Part shown: positions 1 to 9,137 of the stretch, in pieces
Numbering within the stretch: position 1 is the stretch's first letter
Layout of the letters: each line of letters opens with the position of its first letter
Assembly (NCBI GenBank): GCA_015486445.1
Contig: WFRT01000222.1
Span: 1 to 12,408 of the forward strand
DNA from: Pseudomonadota bacterium
GTDB lineage: Bacteria; Desulfobacterota; Anaeroferrophillalia; Anaeroferrophillales; Tharpellaceae
Direction: 5' to 3'
DNA: 12,408 nt
Made by a program: the position numbers and the translations under genes
The notes under the pieces: model-generated
Databases searched by the model: none
Told to the model about the DNA's origin: nothing
What the model saw: only the letters and a program-made list of their open reading frames with translations

Positions 1-1944
1 CGACCGGCTGTTCTTCAGCTCATCCTCAAGGTGAGCGATAAAATCGGGCACCGACATCGGCTCCAGGGTCCGGCCCTGTTCACGCAGCCGCGGAGCCACG
101 GTGCCGGCGGCGACCTCCTGGTCACCGATAACCAACATGTAAGGGATCTTTTCGAGCTGGGCTTCGCGAATCTTTTTGCCCAGTTTTTCGTTGCGCAGAT
201 CGGCTGACACGCGGATATCGGCCTCGCGCAACGCCTTTTCGACCTCGGCTCCATAGGCGTTGTGGGCCTCGGTCACGGTAACGATACGGACCTGCTCCGG
301 GGCCAGCCAGAGCGGGAAGGCGCCGGCGTAGTGCTCGATGAGAATCCCGATAAAGCGTTCGATCGATCCCAGGATGACGCGATGCAACATCACCGGGCGA
401 TGTTTTTCACCGTCCGGCCCTATATAGCTTAAATCGAAGCGTTCCGGCAAGGTAAAATCGCACTGGATAGTGGCGCATTGCCACTCCCGGCCGAGAGCGT
501 CCTGGAGCTTGACATCGATTTTGGGGCCGTAGAAAGCCCCGTCTCCAGCATTTATTTCGTAATCGAGGCCGTTGGCCTCAAGGGCCCGGACCAGGGCGTC
601 GGTCGCCCTTTCCCAGTCGGCGTCCGAGCCGATCGACTTCTCTTCGGGCCGGGTCGAAAGTTCCATGTGGTAAGTGAAGCCGAACATCCGCATGACCTCG
701 GCGACAAACTCGAGAATCGCGGTGATCTCATCCTGAAGCTGTTCCGGAGTGCAGAGAATGTGGGCGTCATCCTGGGTGAAGCAACGCACCCGCAGCAGCC
801 CGTGCAAAACCCCGGAAGGCTCGTGGCGGTGAACCGTGCCGAGCTCGAAATAACGCAGCGGCAGGTCGCGGTAGCTGCGCAGCCGGGAGTTGTAGATCAG
901 CATGTGGGCCAGACAGTTCATCGGCTTGATGCCGTAAACCTGGCCCTCGGCGTCACCTTCGTCTTCCTTGATCCGGGTGAAGTACATGTTCTCCCGGTAG
1001 TTTTCGAAATGGCCCGAGCGCTTCCAGAGGTCGGCCTTCAGCATCTGCGGCCCCATGACGATCTGGTAGCCGCGCTTGAGATGCTCGCGGCGCTCGAAAT
1101 CCTCGAGCAGGGTCCGCAGCAGGGCGCCTTTGGGGTGCCAGATGACAAAACCGGCCCCGGCCTCCTCGGAAATGCTGAAAAGATCAAGCTCGCGGCCGAG
1201 TTTGCGATGGTCGCGCTTTTTCGCCTCTTCGAGCAGGTAGAGATGCCGCTGCAGGGCCTCCTTGTCGGCGAACGCGGTACCGTAAACCCGCTGCAGCATG
1301 CGGTTTTTCTCGCTCCCGCGCCAGTAGGCCCCGGCCACGCTCAAGAGTTTGAAAACCCCCTTGAGGCTGGAGGTGTCGGGCAGGTGCGGGCCGCGGCAGA
1401 GATCGACGAAATCACCGCTTTCGTACAGCGAAATGGTCTCGCCTTCGGGCAGTTCATTGATCAATTCGAGTTTGTAATCTTCGCCGAGACGCTCGAAAAG
1501 CTCCAGGGCCTCGGACCGGGAAACCTCGCGCCGGGTAAATTTACGCCCCTTCTTGACCAGGGACTTCATCGTTTTCTCAATCGCCTTGAGGTCTTCCGGG
1601 GTAAAAGGCCGGTCGGAGTCGAAATCGTAATAGAATCCGTCCTTGATGGCCGGGCCGATGGTCACCTTGACCTCGGGAAACAGGGACTTGACCGCCTCGG
1701 CCATGACGTGGGCGGCACTGTGGCGCAGGATCTCGAGCCCTTCGGACGAGTCAACCGCAATCAGAAAAAACTCGTCGCCGTCAACCGGCACACTCTTCAA
1801 GTCGACCAGGCGGCCATCGAGACGGGCGGCCGCCGTCCGGCGCAGGAGAGTCCGGTCCTGTTCGGCAACATGCTCGAGCAGGGTGCGGCCGTCGGCCTCC
1901 AGCTCCAGGGCCGGGGAATGCTCTTTAAGATGCAGTAAATACAC
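1..1944 (-). CDS. thrS: Threonyl-tRNA synthetase, C-terminal end cut by window edge
   Basis: Class II aminoacyl-tRNA synthetase that charges tRNA-Thr in the cytoplasm. The reading frame is open to position 1 and gives 648 codons, so only a few C-terminal residues are missing (E. coli ThrS has 642). Seen in order: an N-terminal TGS-like segment (about 1-70), the editing domain with RHSAAH and LCRGPH motifs, then the catalytic core with HRHEPSG and FTQDDAH. The three zinc ligands expected from E. coli are present as C344, H395 and H521 with identical spacing. A C-terminal anticodon-binding domain follows (DLRNEKLGKKIREA, PYMLVIGDQEV). No ATG is available: the frame has a stop at 2023-2025 and the only good initiator is GTG at 1942-1944, with GGAG 11 nt upstream, so the start is less certain than the identity. 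The cysteine motif reads NCLAH where E. coli has NCPGH. In many relatives infC-rpmI-rplT follow; that region is outside the window. Confidence 0.95.
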   Translation of the reverse strand, partial: MYLLHLKEHSPALELEADGRTLLEHVAEQDRTLLRRTAAARLDGRLVDLKSVPVDGDEFFLIAVDSSEGLEILRHSAAHVMAEAVKSLFPEVKVTIGPAIKDGFYYDFDSDRPFTPEDLKAIEKTMKSLVKKGRKFTRREVSRSEALELFERLGEDYKLELINELPEGETISLYESGDFVDLCRGPHLPDTSSLKGVFKLLSVAGAYWRGSEKNRMLQRVYGTAFADKEALQRHLYLLEEAKKRDHRKLGRELDLFSISEEAGAGFVIWHPKGALLRTLLEDFERREHLKRGYQIVMGPQMLKADLWKRSGHFENYRENMYFTRIKEDEGDAEGQVYGIKPMNCLAHMLIYNSRLRSYRDLPLRYFELGTVHRHEPSGVLHGLLRVRCFTQDDAHILCTPEQLQDEITAILEFVAEVMRMFGFTYHMELSTRPEEKSIGSDADWERATDALVRALEANGLDYEINAGDGAFYGPKIDVKLQDALGREWQCATIQCDFTLPERFDLSYIGPDGEKHRPVMLHRVILGSIERFIGILIEHYAGAFPLWLAPEQVRIVTVTEAHNAYGAEVEKALREADIRVSADLRNEKLGKKIREAQLEKIPYMLVIGDQEVAAGTVAPRLREQGRTLEPMSVPDFIAHLEDELKNSRS

Positions 1945-2001
1945 GCCTGCCGGGGCTCCGTCAAAGCCGCGTCCCGAAACCGGGCCACGACATACATTAT
2001 T

Positions 2002-2030
2002 ACTATCAGGAAAGGTAACTATTCAGCCAA
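2002..2030 (-). promoter_or_regulatory. Possible thrS promoter, -35 inside the repeat end
   Basis: On the minus strand TTGGCT (2030-2025), a 17-nt spacer and GATAGT (2007-2002) form a weak sigma70-like promoter about 60 nt before the GTG start of thrS. The -35 hexamer lies within the left terminal inverted repeat of the element at 2015-2251. The -10 match is only 4 of 6, so this is a candidate rather than a call. Confidence 0.25.
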
Positions 2031-2251
2031 ATCCGGGGTCGGGCGCGGCTTTTCTTCACTAAGCGTTAAGATTTCTGTTTTTCCTTACGCTCGCTTCGCC
2101 CGCATTGCAAAACTCGCTTACGCTCAGACAGTTGCAATGCTTATGGGCTCCCGCTCGCTGGGAAAAACAACGAAATCTTTCCGAAACCGCTCAGAAAAAC
2201 CGCCCCCGCCCCTCCTGAAAGAAGGGAGACAGAATTTAGCTGAATAGTTAC
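2015..2251 (+). repeat. Long palindromic MITE-like element, copy 1 (complete)
   Basis: A 237-bp non-coding element. Its ends GTAACTATTCAGCCAAAT (2015-2032) and ATTTAGCTGAATAGTTAC (2234-2251) are inverted repeats with 17 of 18 matching. Inward, more pairs follow in nested order: 2041-2055 with 2193-2206, 2068-2084 (AAGATTTCTGTTTTTCC) with 2161-2179, GCCC at 2098-2101 with GGGC at 2145-2148, and a perfect 9-bp stem GCATTGCAA (2102-2110) with TTGCAATGC (2132-2140). The whole element can therefore fold into one long imperfect hairpin with a 21-nt loop. A second copy about 94% identical lies at 12201-12408. It has no reading frame of note and no transposase. Ends beginning GTAA resemble IS66-family termini, but the 8 bp on each side (CAGGAAAG and TTTCATCT) do not match, so no target duplication is seen. 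It fits a MITE or a structured repeat family. Confidence 0.85.
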
Positions 2252-2286
2252 TTTCATCTTTTTCCGGTTTTCCGGCAATTGTAAAC

Positions 2287-2298
2287 AGGAACGTTTTG
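2287..2298 (+). promoter_or_regulatory. Ribosome binding site selecting a TTG start
   Basis: AGGA at 2287-2290 stands 5 nt before TTG at 2296-2298. No ATG or GTG lies in frame near the N-terminus ahead of the membrane segment, so this site supports TTG as the start of the M23 peptidase. No convincing -35/-10 pair is seen between the repeat (ending 2251) and this site. Confidence 0.6.
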
Positions 2299-3225
2299 GC
2301 CTCATCTGCGGATAAATATACGCTGGTTCTTTTTCGTTCCGGCAGTGGTGTGCATCGCAAGGTCTCCCTGCCGGTGCCGCTCGTGAAAAAGGCCCTCTGG
2401 CTGCTGGTCCCGGGCTTCTGCGTCCTGATGCTCGGGGCCGTGGTGGCGATTACCCTGTACCTGGTGAACCTCGACAACATCAAAGATTACACCAGGGTGG
2501 CCCGGCAGAAACTGGAACTTGAAAAACAGCTCGATTTCTTTTCCCGGCGGATGGATGATCTCAGGGCCCAGCTTGCCGGTCTCCAGGAGAGCAGTGCCCG
2601 GGTCAAGGTCATGGCCAACCTGGCGATTGTCCCGGATCCCGGTGAAAATCGCGGGATCGGCGGGCCGGACCCCCTGGCGGCCGAGCTTACGGTTTCGTGC
2701 CTGGATGCCGAACGCAAGCAGCAGCTTGCCCGGATGCACGAAGCTCTTCAGTCCCTGGAGCTTGGGGCCTCCCGGGAGGAGCGGGAGCTGGAGCGTTTGA
2801 GCGACCACCTCAAGGAACAGCAGACCCTGCTCAATTTCACTCCCTCGGTCTGGCCGGTCAAGGGCTGGATCAGTTCCCGCTACGGTTATCGGGTCTCTCC
2901 CTTTACCCAGCACCGGGAACTGCACAAGGGTATCGATATTGTCAACCGGGCCGGGACCCCGGTGGTGGCTACGGCCGATGGCCGGGTGGCCTTTGCCGGT
3001 TGCCGCAGAGGTTACGGCAAAATGGTGATTATCGACCACGGTCTCGGCCGGGTGACCAAGTATGGCCACTTGTCCAAGCTCATCGTCAGCAATGGTGAGG
3101 AGGTCGTGCGGGGGCAGAAGATTGGCCTGCTCGGCAGCACCGGCCGGAGCACCGGCCCCCATCTCCATTACGAGGTCGTGGTCAATGGCCACGCGGTTGA
3201 CCCGATGGCCTTTCTGTTGGATTAA
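2296..3225 (+). CDS. Membrane-anchored M23 (LytM-type) zinc metallopeptidase
   Basis: Predicted peptidoglycan endopeptidase of 309 residues, held in the inner membrane with its catalytic domain in the periplasm. Seen: a short basic N-terminus, one transmembrane segment at about 33-57 (LWLLVPGFCVLMLGAVV), a region rich in charged and Leu residues at about 65-180 likely to form coiled coil, then the M23 domain at about 190-309. The zinc and catalytic residues are intact: HKGID (H210, D214), KYGHLS (H258) and PHLHYE (H289, H291). It is therefore expected to be an active hydrolase rather than a degenerate regulator such as EnvC. The start is TTG with a good ribosome binding site. It is followed 109 nt later by secA on the same strand. 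M23-secA-argJ is an order I associate with deltaproteobacteria, from memory only. Its exact cell-wall role (division, elongation or remodelling) cannot be read from the sequence. Confidence 0.93.
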   Translation: MASSADKYTLVLFRSGSGVHRKVSLPVPLVKKALWLLVPGFCVLMLGAVVAITLYLVNLDNIKDYTRVARQKLELEKQLDFFSRRMDDLRAQLAGLQESSARVKVMANLAIVPDPGENRGIGGPDPLAAELTVSCLDAERKQQLARMHEALQSLELGASREERELERLSDHLKEQQTLLNFTPSVWPVKGWISSRYGYRVSPFTQHRELHKGIDIVNRAGTPVVATADGRVAFAGCRRGYGKMVIIDHGLGRVTKYGHLSKLIVSNGEEVVRGQKIGLLGSTGRSTGPHLHYEVVVNGHAVDPMAFLLD

Positions 3226-3273
3226 GACATGTGAATTTCCCGGGCATTCCGGTTTTGTTTCCAAGGTCCTCGT

Positions 3274-3300
3274 GAAGCGCCGTTATTGCCAGGCGTTTTT
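3274..3300 (+). terminator. Weak terminator or attenuator-like hairpin before secA
   Basis: GCGCC (3277-3281) pairs with GGCGT (3292-3296), extendable through GAA and TTT, with a 10-nt loop and a run of five T at 3296-3300. It lies between the M23 gene and secA. Partial termination here would lower secA relative to the peptidase gene, but the stem is short and contains wobble pairs. Confidence 0.3.
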
Positions 3301-3334
3301 CAACGGGGATTTTTTATTTTTACCGAGGTAACCG

Positions 3335-5995
<2,661 letters not shown>

Positions 5996-6025
5996 GAACT
6001 TTCCGGAAGGGTGAAATGAGAGCAA

Positions 6026-7246
6026 ATGGAAAACAATAAAATTAGTGTCAACCCCTGTCCCGGGTACCGGTTTGCCGGTGTTTCCTGCGGCCTCAAGGGA
6101 GACGGGGCCCGGGACCTGGCCCTGATCCTGAGCACCCGGCCGGCCACGGCGGCCGCCGTCTTTACCCGCAACCGTTTTCCGGCCGCCCCGGTGCTGTACG
6201 GCCGCCGCCAGCGGGCCGCCGGAACCCCCCTGCGGGCGGTCATGATCAACAGCGGCAATGCCAACGCCTGCACCGGTCACCAGGGAGAGATCGACCTGAT
6301 GACCACGGTGGAGGTCCTGGCCTCGGTTCTGGGCCTGTCGCGCGAGGAGATTTTCATCTCCTCGACCGGGGTTATCGGGGAACCCTTCCCGGTGACCGCG
6401 ATTATCAAGGGAATAGAAGCCCTGGAGGCCGCGGTCGCCAAGGACGATGCCGCCTCCGCCGCGGCCCTGGAGGCCGCGGCCCGGGCCATCATGACGACCG
6501 ACCAAGTGCCGAAAATCACCGGGACCGAGATTCTGACCAGCCGCGGGAAAGTGACCATTACCGGCCTGGCCAAGGGCGCCGGGATGATTCATCCCGACAT
6601 GGCGACCATGCTCGGCTATCTGCTGACCGACGCCGAGCTTGACCGGGAGGTCTGGCAGGCGATGCTGGAGCGGGTGGTGCAGAAAAGCTTCAACCGGATT
6701 ACCGTGGACGGGGATACCAGCACCAACGACACGGTCCTGGCCCTGGCCAACGGGGTTTCCGGCTGTTGTCTGGAGACGGCCGGCGATCTTGAGCTTTTTG
6801 AAGCGGGGCTGCTGGAGGTGGCCCGGCAGCTGGCCTACATGATCGTCAAAGATGGCGAGGGCGCCACCAAGGTGGCAACCATCGCGGTGGCGGGGGCCGC
6901 CTCTGTTGAGGGGGCTGAAAAGATCGCCCGGGCGGTGGCCAATTCAGCCCTGGTGAAAACCGCCTTTTTCGGCCAGGACGCCAACTGGGGAAGGATTGTT
7001 GCCGCAATCGGCTACGCCGGGGTCGAGATCGATCCGGCCCGGGTCAACATCGATTTCGATGACGTCCGGGTGGTCAGCGGCGGCATGCGGGACCCGGCCT
7101 ACCGGGAAGAGGCCGGGGCGGCGGTGTTGCGGCGGCCTGAATTTGTGGTAAAAATTGACCTCCAGGCGGGGGAAGATGATTATTCTCTGCTCACTTCCGA
7201 CCTGACCCACGACTACGTCTCGATCAACGCCGATTACCGCAGTTGA
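6026..7246 (+). CDS. argJ: Bifunctional ornithine/glutamate N-acetyltransferase ArgJ
   Basis: Cytoplasmic arginine-biosynthesis enzyme of 406 residues that moves the acetyl group from N-acetylornithine to glutamate, and in bifunctional forms also uses acetyl-CoA. Seen: the oxyanion-hole motif SSTGVIG (T114-G115) and the self-cleavage site KGAGMIHPDMATML. In this family cleavage before the Thr (T194) yields alpha and beta chains and frees that Thr as nucleophile. The DGDTSTNDT motif follows at about 228-236, and the protein ends in the family signature YVSINADYRS. Whether it is mono- or bifunctional cannot be settled from sequence by eye. It starts at ATG 6026, 30 nt after secA, with only a weak GAGA ribosome binding site. 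An overlapping ATG at 6016 is out of frame. No other arg genes are near, so its link to secA is transcriptional neighbourhood rather than pathway. Confidence 0.97.
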   Translation: MENNKISVNPCPGYRFAGVSCGLKGDGARDLALILSTRPATAAAVFTRNRFPAAPVLYGRRQRAAGTPLRAVMINSGNANACTGHQGEIDLMTTVEVLASVLGLSREEIFISSTGVIGEPFPVTAIIKGIEALEAAVAKDDAASAAALEAAARAIMTTDQVPKITGTEILTSRGKVTITGLAKGAGMIHPDMATMLGYLLTDAELDREVWQAMLERVVQKSFNRITVDGDTSTNDTVLALANGVSGCCLETAGDLELFEAGLLEVARQLAYMIVKDGEGATKVATIAVAGAASVEGAEKIARAVANSALVKTAFFGQDANWGRIVAAIGYAGVEIDPARVNIDFDDVRVVSGGMRDPAYREEAGAAVLRRPEFVVKIDLQAGEDDYSLLTSDLTHDYVSINADYRS

Positions 7247-7312
7247 AGCTATCCGGTTTTTCAACCCTTTGCCAATAAAGGTCGAGCTTTGAAATGGCGG
7301 GTTGGCAGGGAA

Positions 7313-7353
7313 AAACCCGGTCGGGGTTTGCTGCCGGCCGGGGCCGGTATTTT
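7313..7353 (+). terminator. Possible terminator after argJ (two adjacent hairpins)
   Basis: AAACCC (7313-7318) pairs with GGGTTT (7324-7329). Right after it CCGGC (7334-7338) can pair with GCCGG (7343-7347), followed by TATTTT (7348-7353). The short T tract makes it modest. It lies in the 230-nt gap between argJ and the acyl-CoA synthetase and would end the M23-secA-argJ transcript. Confidence 0.35.
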
Positions 7354-7378
7354 GATGGTAGTATGGTTTTTGCATAAT
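7352..7378 (+). promoter_or_regulatory. Candidate promoter of the acyl-CoA synthetase
   Basis: TTGATG (7352-7357) and CATAAT (7373-7378) are separated by 15 nt, or 16 nt if ATAATA is taken as -10. The spacing is short for sigma70 and the region is locally AT-rich. It lies just after the possible argJ terminator and would give a leader of about 90 nt. Confidence 0.35.
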
Positions 7379-7420
7379 AAAAAGCTGCCAGTTTATATGG
7401 AATAGCTTTCAGGTTCTCCG

Positions 7421-7449
7421 GTCGGTGGACTTTTCCGGCCGGGACCGAC
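7421..7449 (+). other. Leader hairpin before the acyl-CoA synthetase ribosome binding site
   Basis: GTCGGT (7421-7426) pairs perfectly with ACCGAC (7444-7449) around a 17-nt loop that contains CCGGCCGG. It ends 14 nt before the AAGGAG ribosome binding site. It could affect mRNA stability or translation; no known riboswitch class is recognised. Confidence 0.35.
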
Positions 7450-7476
7450 AATTTCGCGAACGTAAGGAGTGTCAAA

Positions 7477-9057
7477 ATGAATTATGCCAACTATGCCCGT
7501 CTCCATGCCCAGAACCTGCCTGACAAGATCTGCCTGATCGAGAGGACCCCGGCCACCGGTCTGCGTCGGACCCTGACCTGGAAGGAATTCAACACGGCCA
7601 TCAACCGGGTGGCGAACTACCTGAAAAAAGAGTTCGGCATCAAGCCCGGCGACTATGTCATGCACCTGCAGAACAACTCCCTGGAATGGCTGATCAGTTA
7701 TTACGCGATTATCAAGCTCGGGGCCGTGGTCGTACCGCTCAACTTCCGTTTCGTTGGGGCGGACATCAAGTATGCGGCCGAGGTTTCCAGTCCCAGGGCT
7801 TTTCTGCTGGGCTCCGAATTCCTGCCGGTGGTCGAACCGGTCAAGGATGAATTGACGACGGTCAAAAACTTTGTCTGTGTCGGCGCTGAAGTCGGTACCG
7901 GGATGGTTGATTTCAACGACCTGCTGAATTACGCCGACGACTCCGAAGCGATGCTCGAGGTTCCGGACGACACCGATCTCGCGATGATGTTCACTTCCGG
8001 CACCACCGGCAAGCCCAAGCCGGTGCTGCACACCCACTTTTCGCTGAACCATACCGCGATCGGCAACGGTATGAGCTATTTTGTCGAAAAGAATGACAAT
8101 TATCTTTTCTTCCTGCCTCTCTACCACAGTGGGACGATGTTCCTCTGGGCCCCCTTCTATGCTACCGGGGCGACCGGGACCATCCTGCGGGAACTCAAGG
8201 AGCCGAAGTCGATCATCGAAGCGCTGGCCGAGGAAAAGTGCACCGACGTACTTTTCGTCGTGCCGATCGCGATCGGCATCCTGAATGCCATCGACAAGGG
8301 TGACATCAAGCTTGAGGACTACGATCTTTCGGCCTGGAGGTACATGGAGATCGGGGCCCAGCCGGTGCCTTTCGATGTCATGAAAAGGCTGGTCGAAACC
8401 CTGCCCTGCGGGGTTTCCAACATTTACGGCATCACCGAGGGCGGCGGTGGCGGGACTTTCAACCTCTATCCCGACGAGGTTCTGGTCCGGCCCGGCTCGA
8501 TCGGGAAGCCGACCTTCGGGGTCGAGGCTCGGCTGGTCGATTTTGAAGGCAACGACGTGGCTTGCGGCGAGGTCGGCGAGCTGATTTTCCGGACCCCGCG
8601 GATGATGAAGGGATACTACGGCAATCCCGAGATGACCGCCGCCACCCTGAAAGACGGCTGGCTCTTTACCGGGGACCTGTTGAAAACCGATGAAGCGGGC
8701 TACTACTACATTGTCGACCGCAAAAAGGATATGATTACCAGCGGTGGCGAGAATATTTTTCCGGTCGAGATCGAAGACGCCCTGATGGAGCATCCCGACA
8801 TCGATGATGTCGCCTGTATCGGGGCGCCGGACGAACGGCTGGTTGAGGTCGTGATGGCGATTGTTCAGCTCAAGGATGGAAAGAATTTGACCGCAGAGGA
8901 GGTTGTCGAATTTGCCAGGACCCGGCTGGCAACCTACAAGCTGCCGCGGATTGTCAAGTTCGACAAGGTCATGCGCAATCCCACCGGGAAGCTGATGAAG
9001 CCCCAGATGCGGGAAAAGTATACCGGCCGCAAGGAGGCTTTCAAGAGCCTGGTTTAA
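7477..9057 (+). CDS. Acyl-CoA synthetase (AMP-forming, ANL superfamily)
   Basis: Cytoplasmic adenylate-forming enzyme of 526 residues that activates a carboxylic acid with ATP and joins it to CoA. Seen: the P-loop TSGTTGKPK (173-181), the LPLYHSG segment (214-220), the adenine-binding YGITE (317-321), the hinge-region TGD (398-400), the YIVDRKKDMI motif (411-420), GGENIFPVEIE, and the C-terminal catalytic lysine in NPTGKLMK (K505). Everything needed for both half-reactions is present. The substrate is unknown: medium- or long-chain fatty acids are most likely, but aromatic or branched acids cannot be excluded. A run of five glycines follows YGITE (322-326) at the edge of the acid-binding pocket and may shape specificity. 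The ATG has a strong AAGGAG at 7464-7469 with 7-nt spacing. It appears to be a single-gene unit with its own leader and a strong terminator. No beta-oxidation genes are adjacent. Confidence 0.93.
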   Translation: MNYANYARLHAQNLPDKICLIERTPATGLRRTLTWKEFNTAINRVANYLKKEFGIKPGDYVMHLQNNSLEWLISYYAIIKLGAVVVPLNFRFVGADIKYAAEVSSPRAFLLGSEFLPVVEPVKDELTTVKNFVCVGAEVGTGMVDFNDLLNYADDSEAMLEVPDDTDLAMMFTSGTTGKPKPVLHTHFSLNHTAIGNGMSYFVEKNDNYLFFLPLYHSGTMFLWAPFYATGATGTILRELKEPKSIIEALAEEKCTDVLFVVPIAIGILNAIDKGDIKLEDYDLSAWRYMEIGAQPVPFDVMKRLVETLPCGVSNIYGITEGGGGGTFNLYPDEVLVRPGSIGKPTFGVEARLVDFEGNDVACGEVGELIFRTPRMMKGYYGNPEMTAATLKDGWLFTGDLLKTDEAGYYYIVDRKKDMITSGGENIFPVEIEDALMEHPDIDDVACIGAPDERLVEVVMAIVQLKDGKNLTAEEVVEFARTRLATYKLPRIVKFDKVMRNPTGKLMKPQMREKYTGRKEAFKSLV

Positions 9058-9097
9058 GCGGCCGCCCCGGCCCCGCGCCGGGCAGTCAAATAAACAT

Positions 9098-9137
9098 AGC
9101 GGTCATCGCGGGTTAGCCGCGGTGGCCGCTTTTTTTG
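9098..9137 (+). terminator. Strong intrinsic terminator of the acyl-CoA synthetase gene
   Basis: A 14-bp uninterrupted stem, 9098-9111 paired with 9117-9130 (two G-T wobbles), closes a 5-nt loop GTTAG and is followed by seven T (9130-9136). It lies 40 nt after the stop codon and is the clearest terminator in the window. It overlaps the 3' end of the convergent mltF reading frame, whose last codons and stop (9103-9105) are written in the stem. Confidence 0.92.

Noticed and set aside
478..1938. Long open frame (486 codons) opposite thrS on the plus strand
   Set aside because: It mirrors thrS codons; no motif or ribosome binding site of its own. GC-rich codon use suppresses stops on the opposite strand.
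1945..2014. T-box or thrS autoregulatory leader
   Set aside because: The leader is short, and no T-box sequence or tRNA-like stem was found.
2015..2251. Integron attC site or IS66-type insertion sequence
   Set aside because: Ends do not match the attC core sites and no integrase is present. The GTAA ends recall IS66, but there is no transposase and no 8-bp target duplication.
2007..2259. Target-site duplication around repeat copy 1
   Set aside because: Flanking bases CAGGAAAG and TTTCATCT do not match directly. They are partly inverse (GAAAG/TTTC), which suggests a slightly longer inverted repeat instead.
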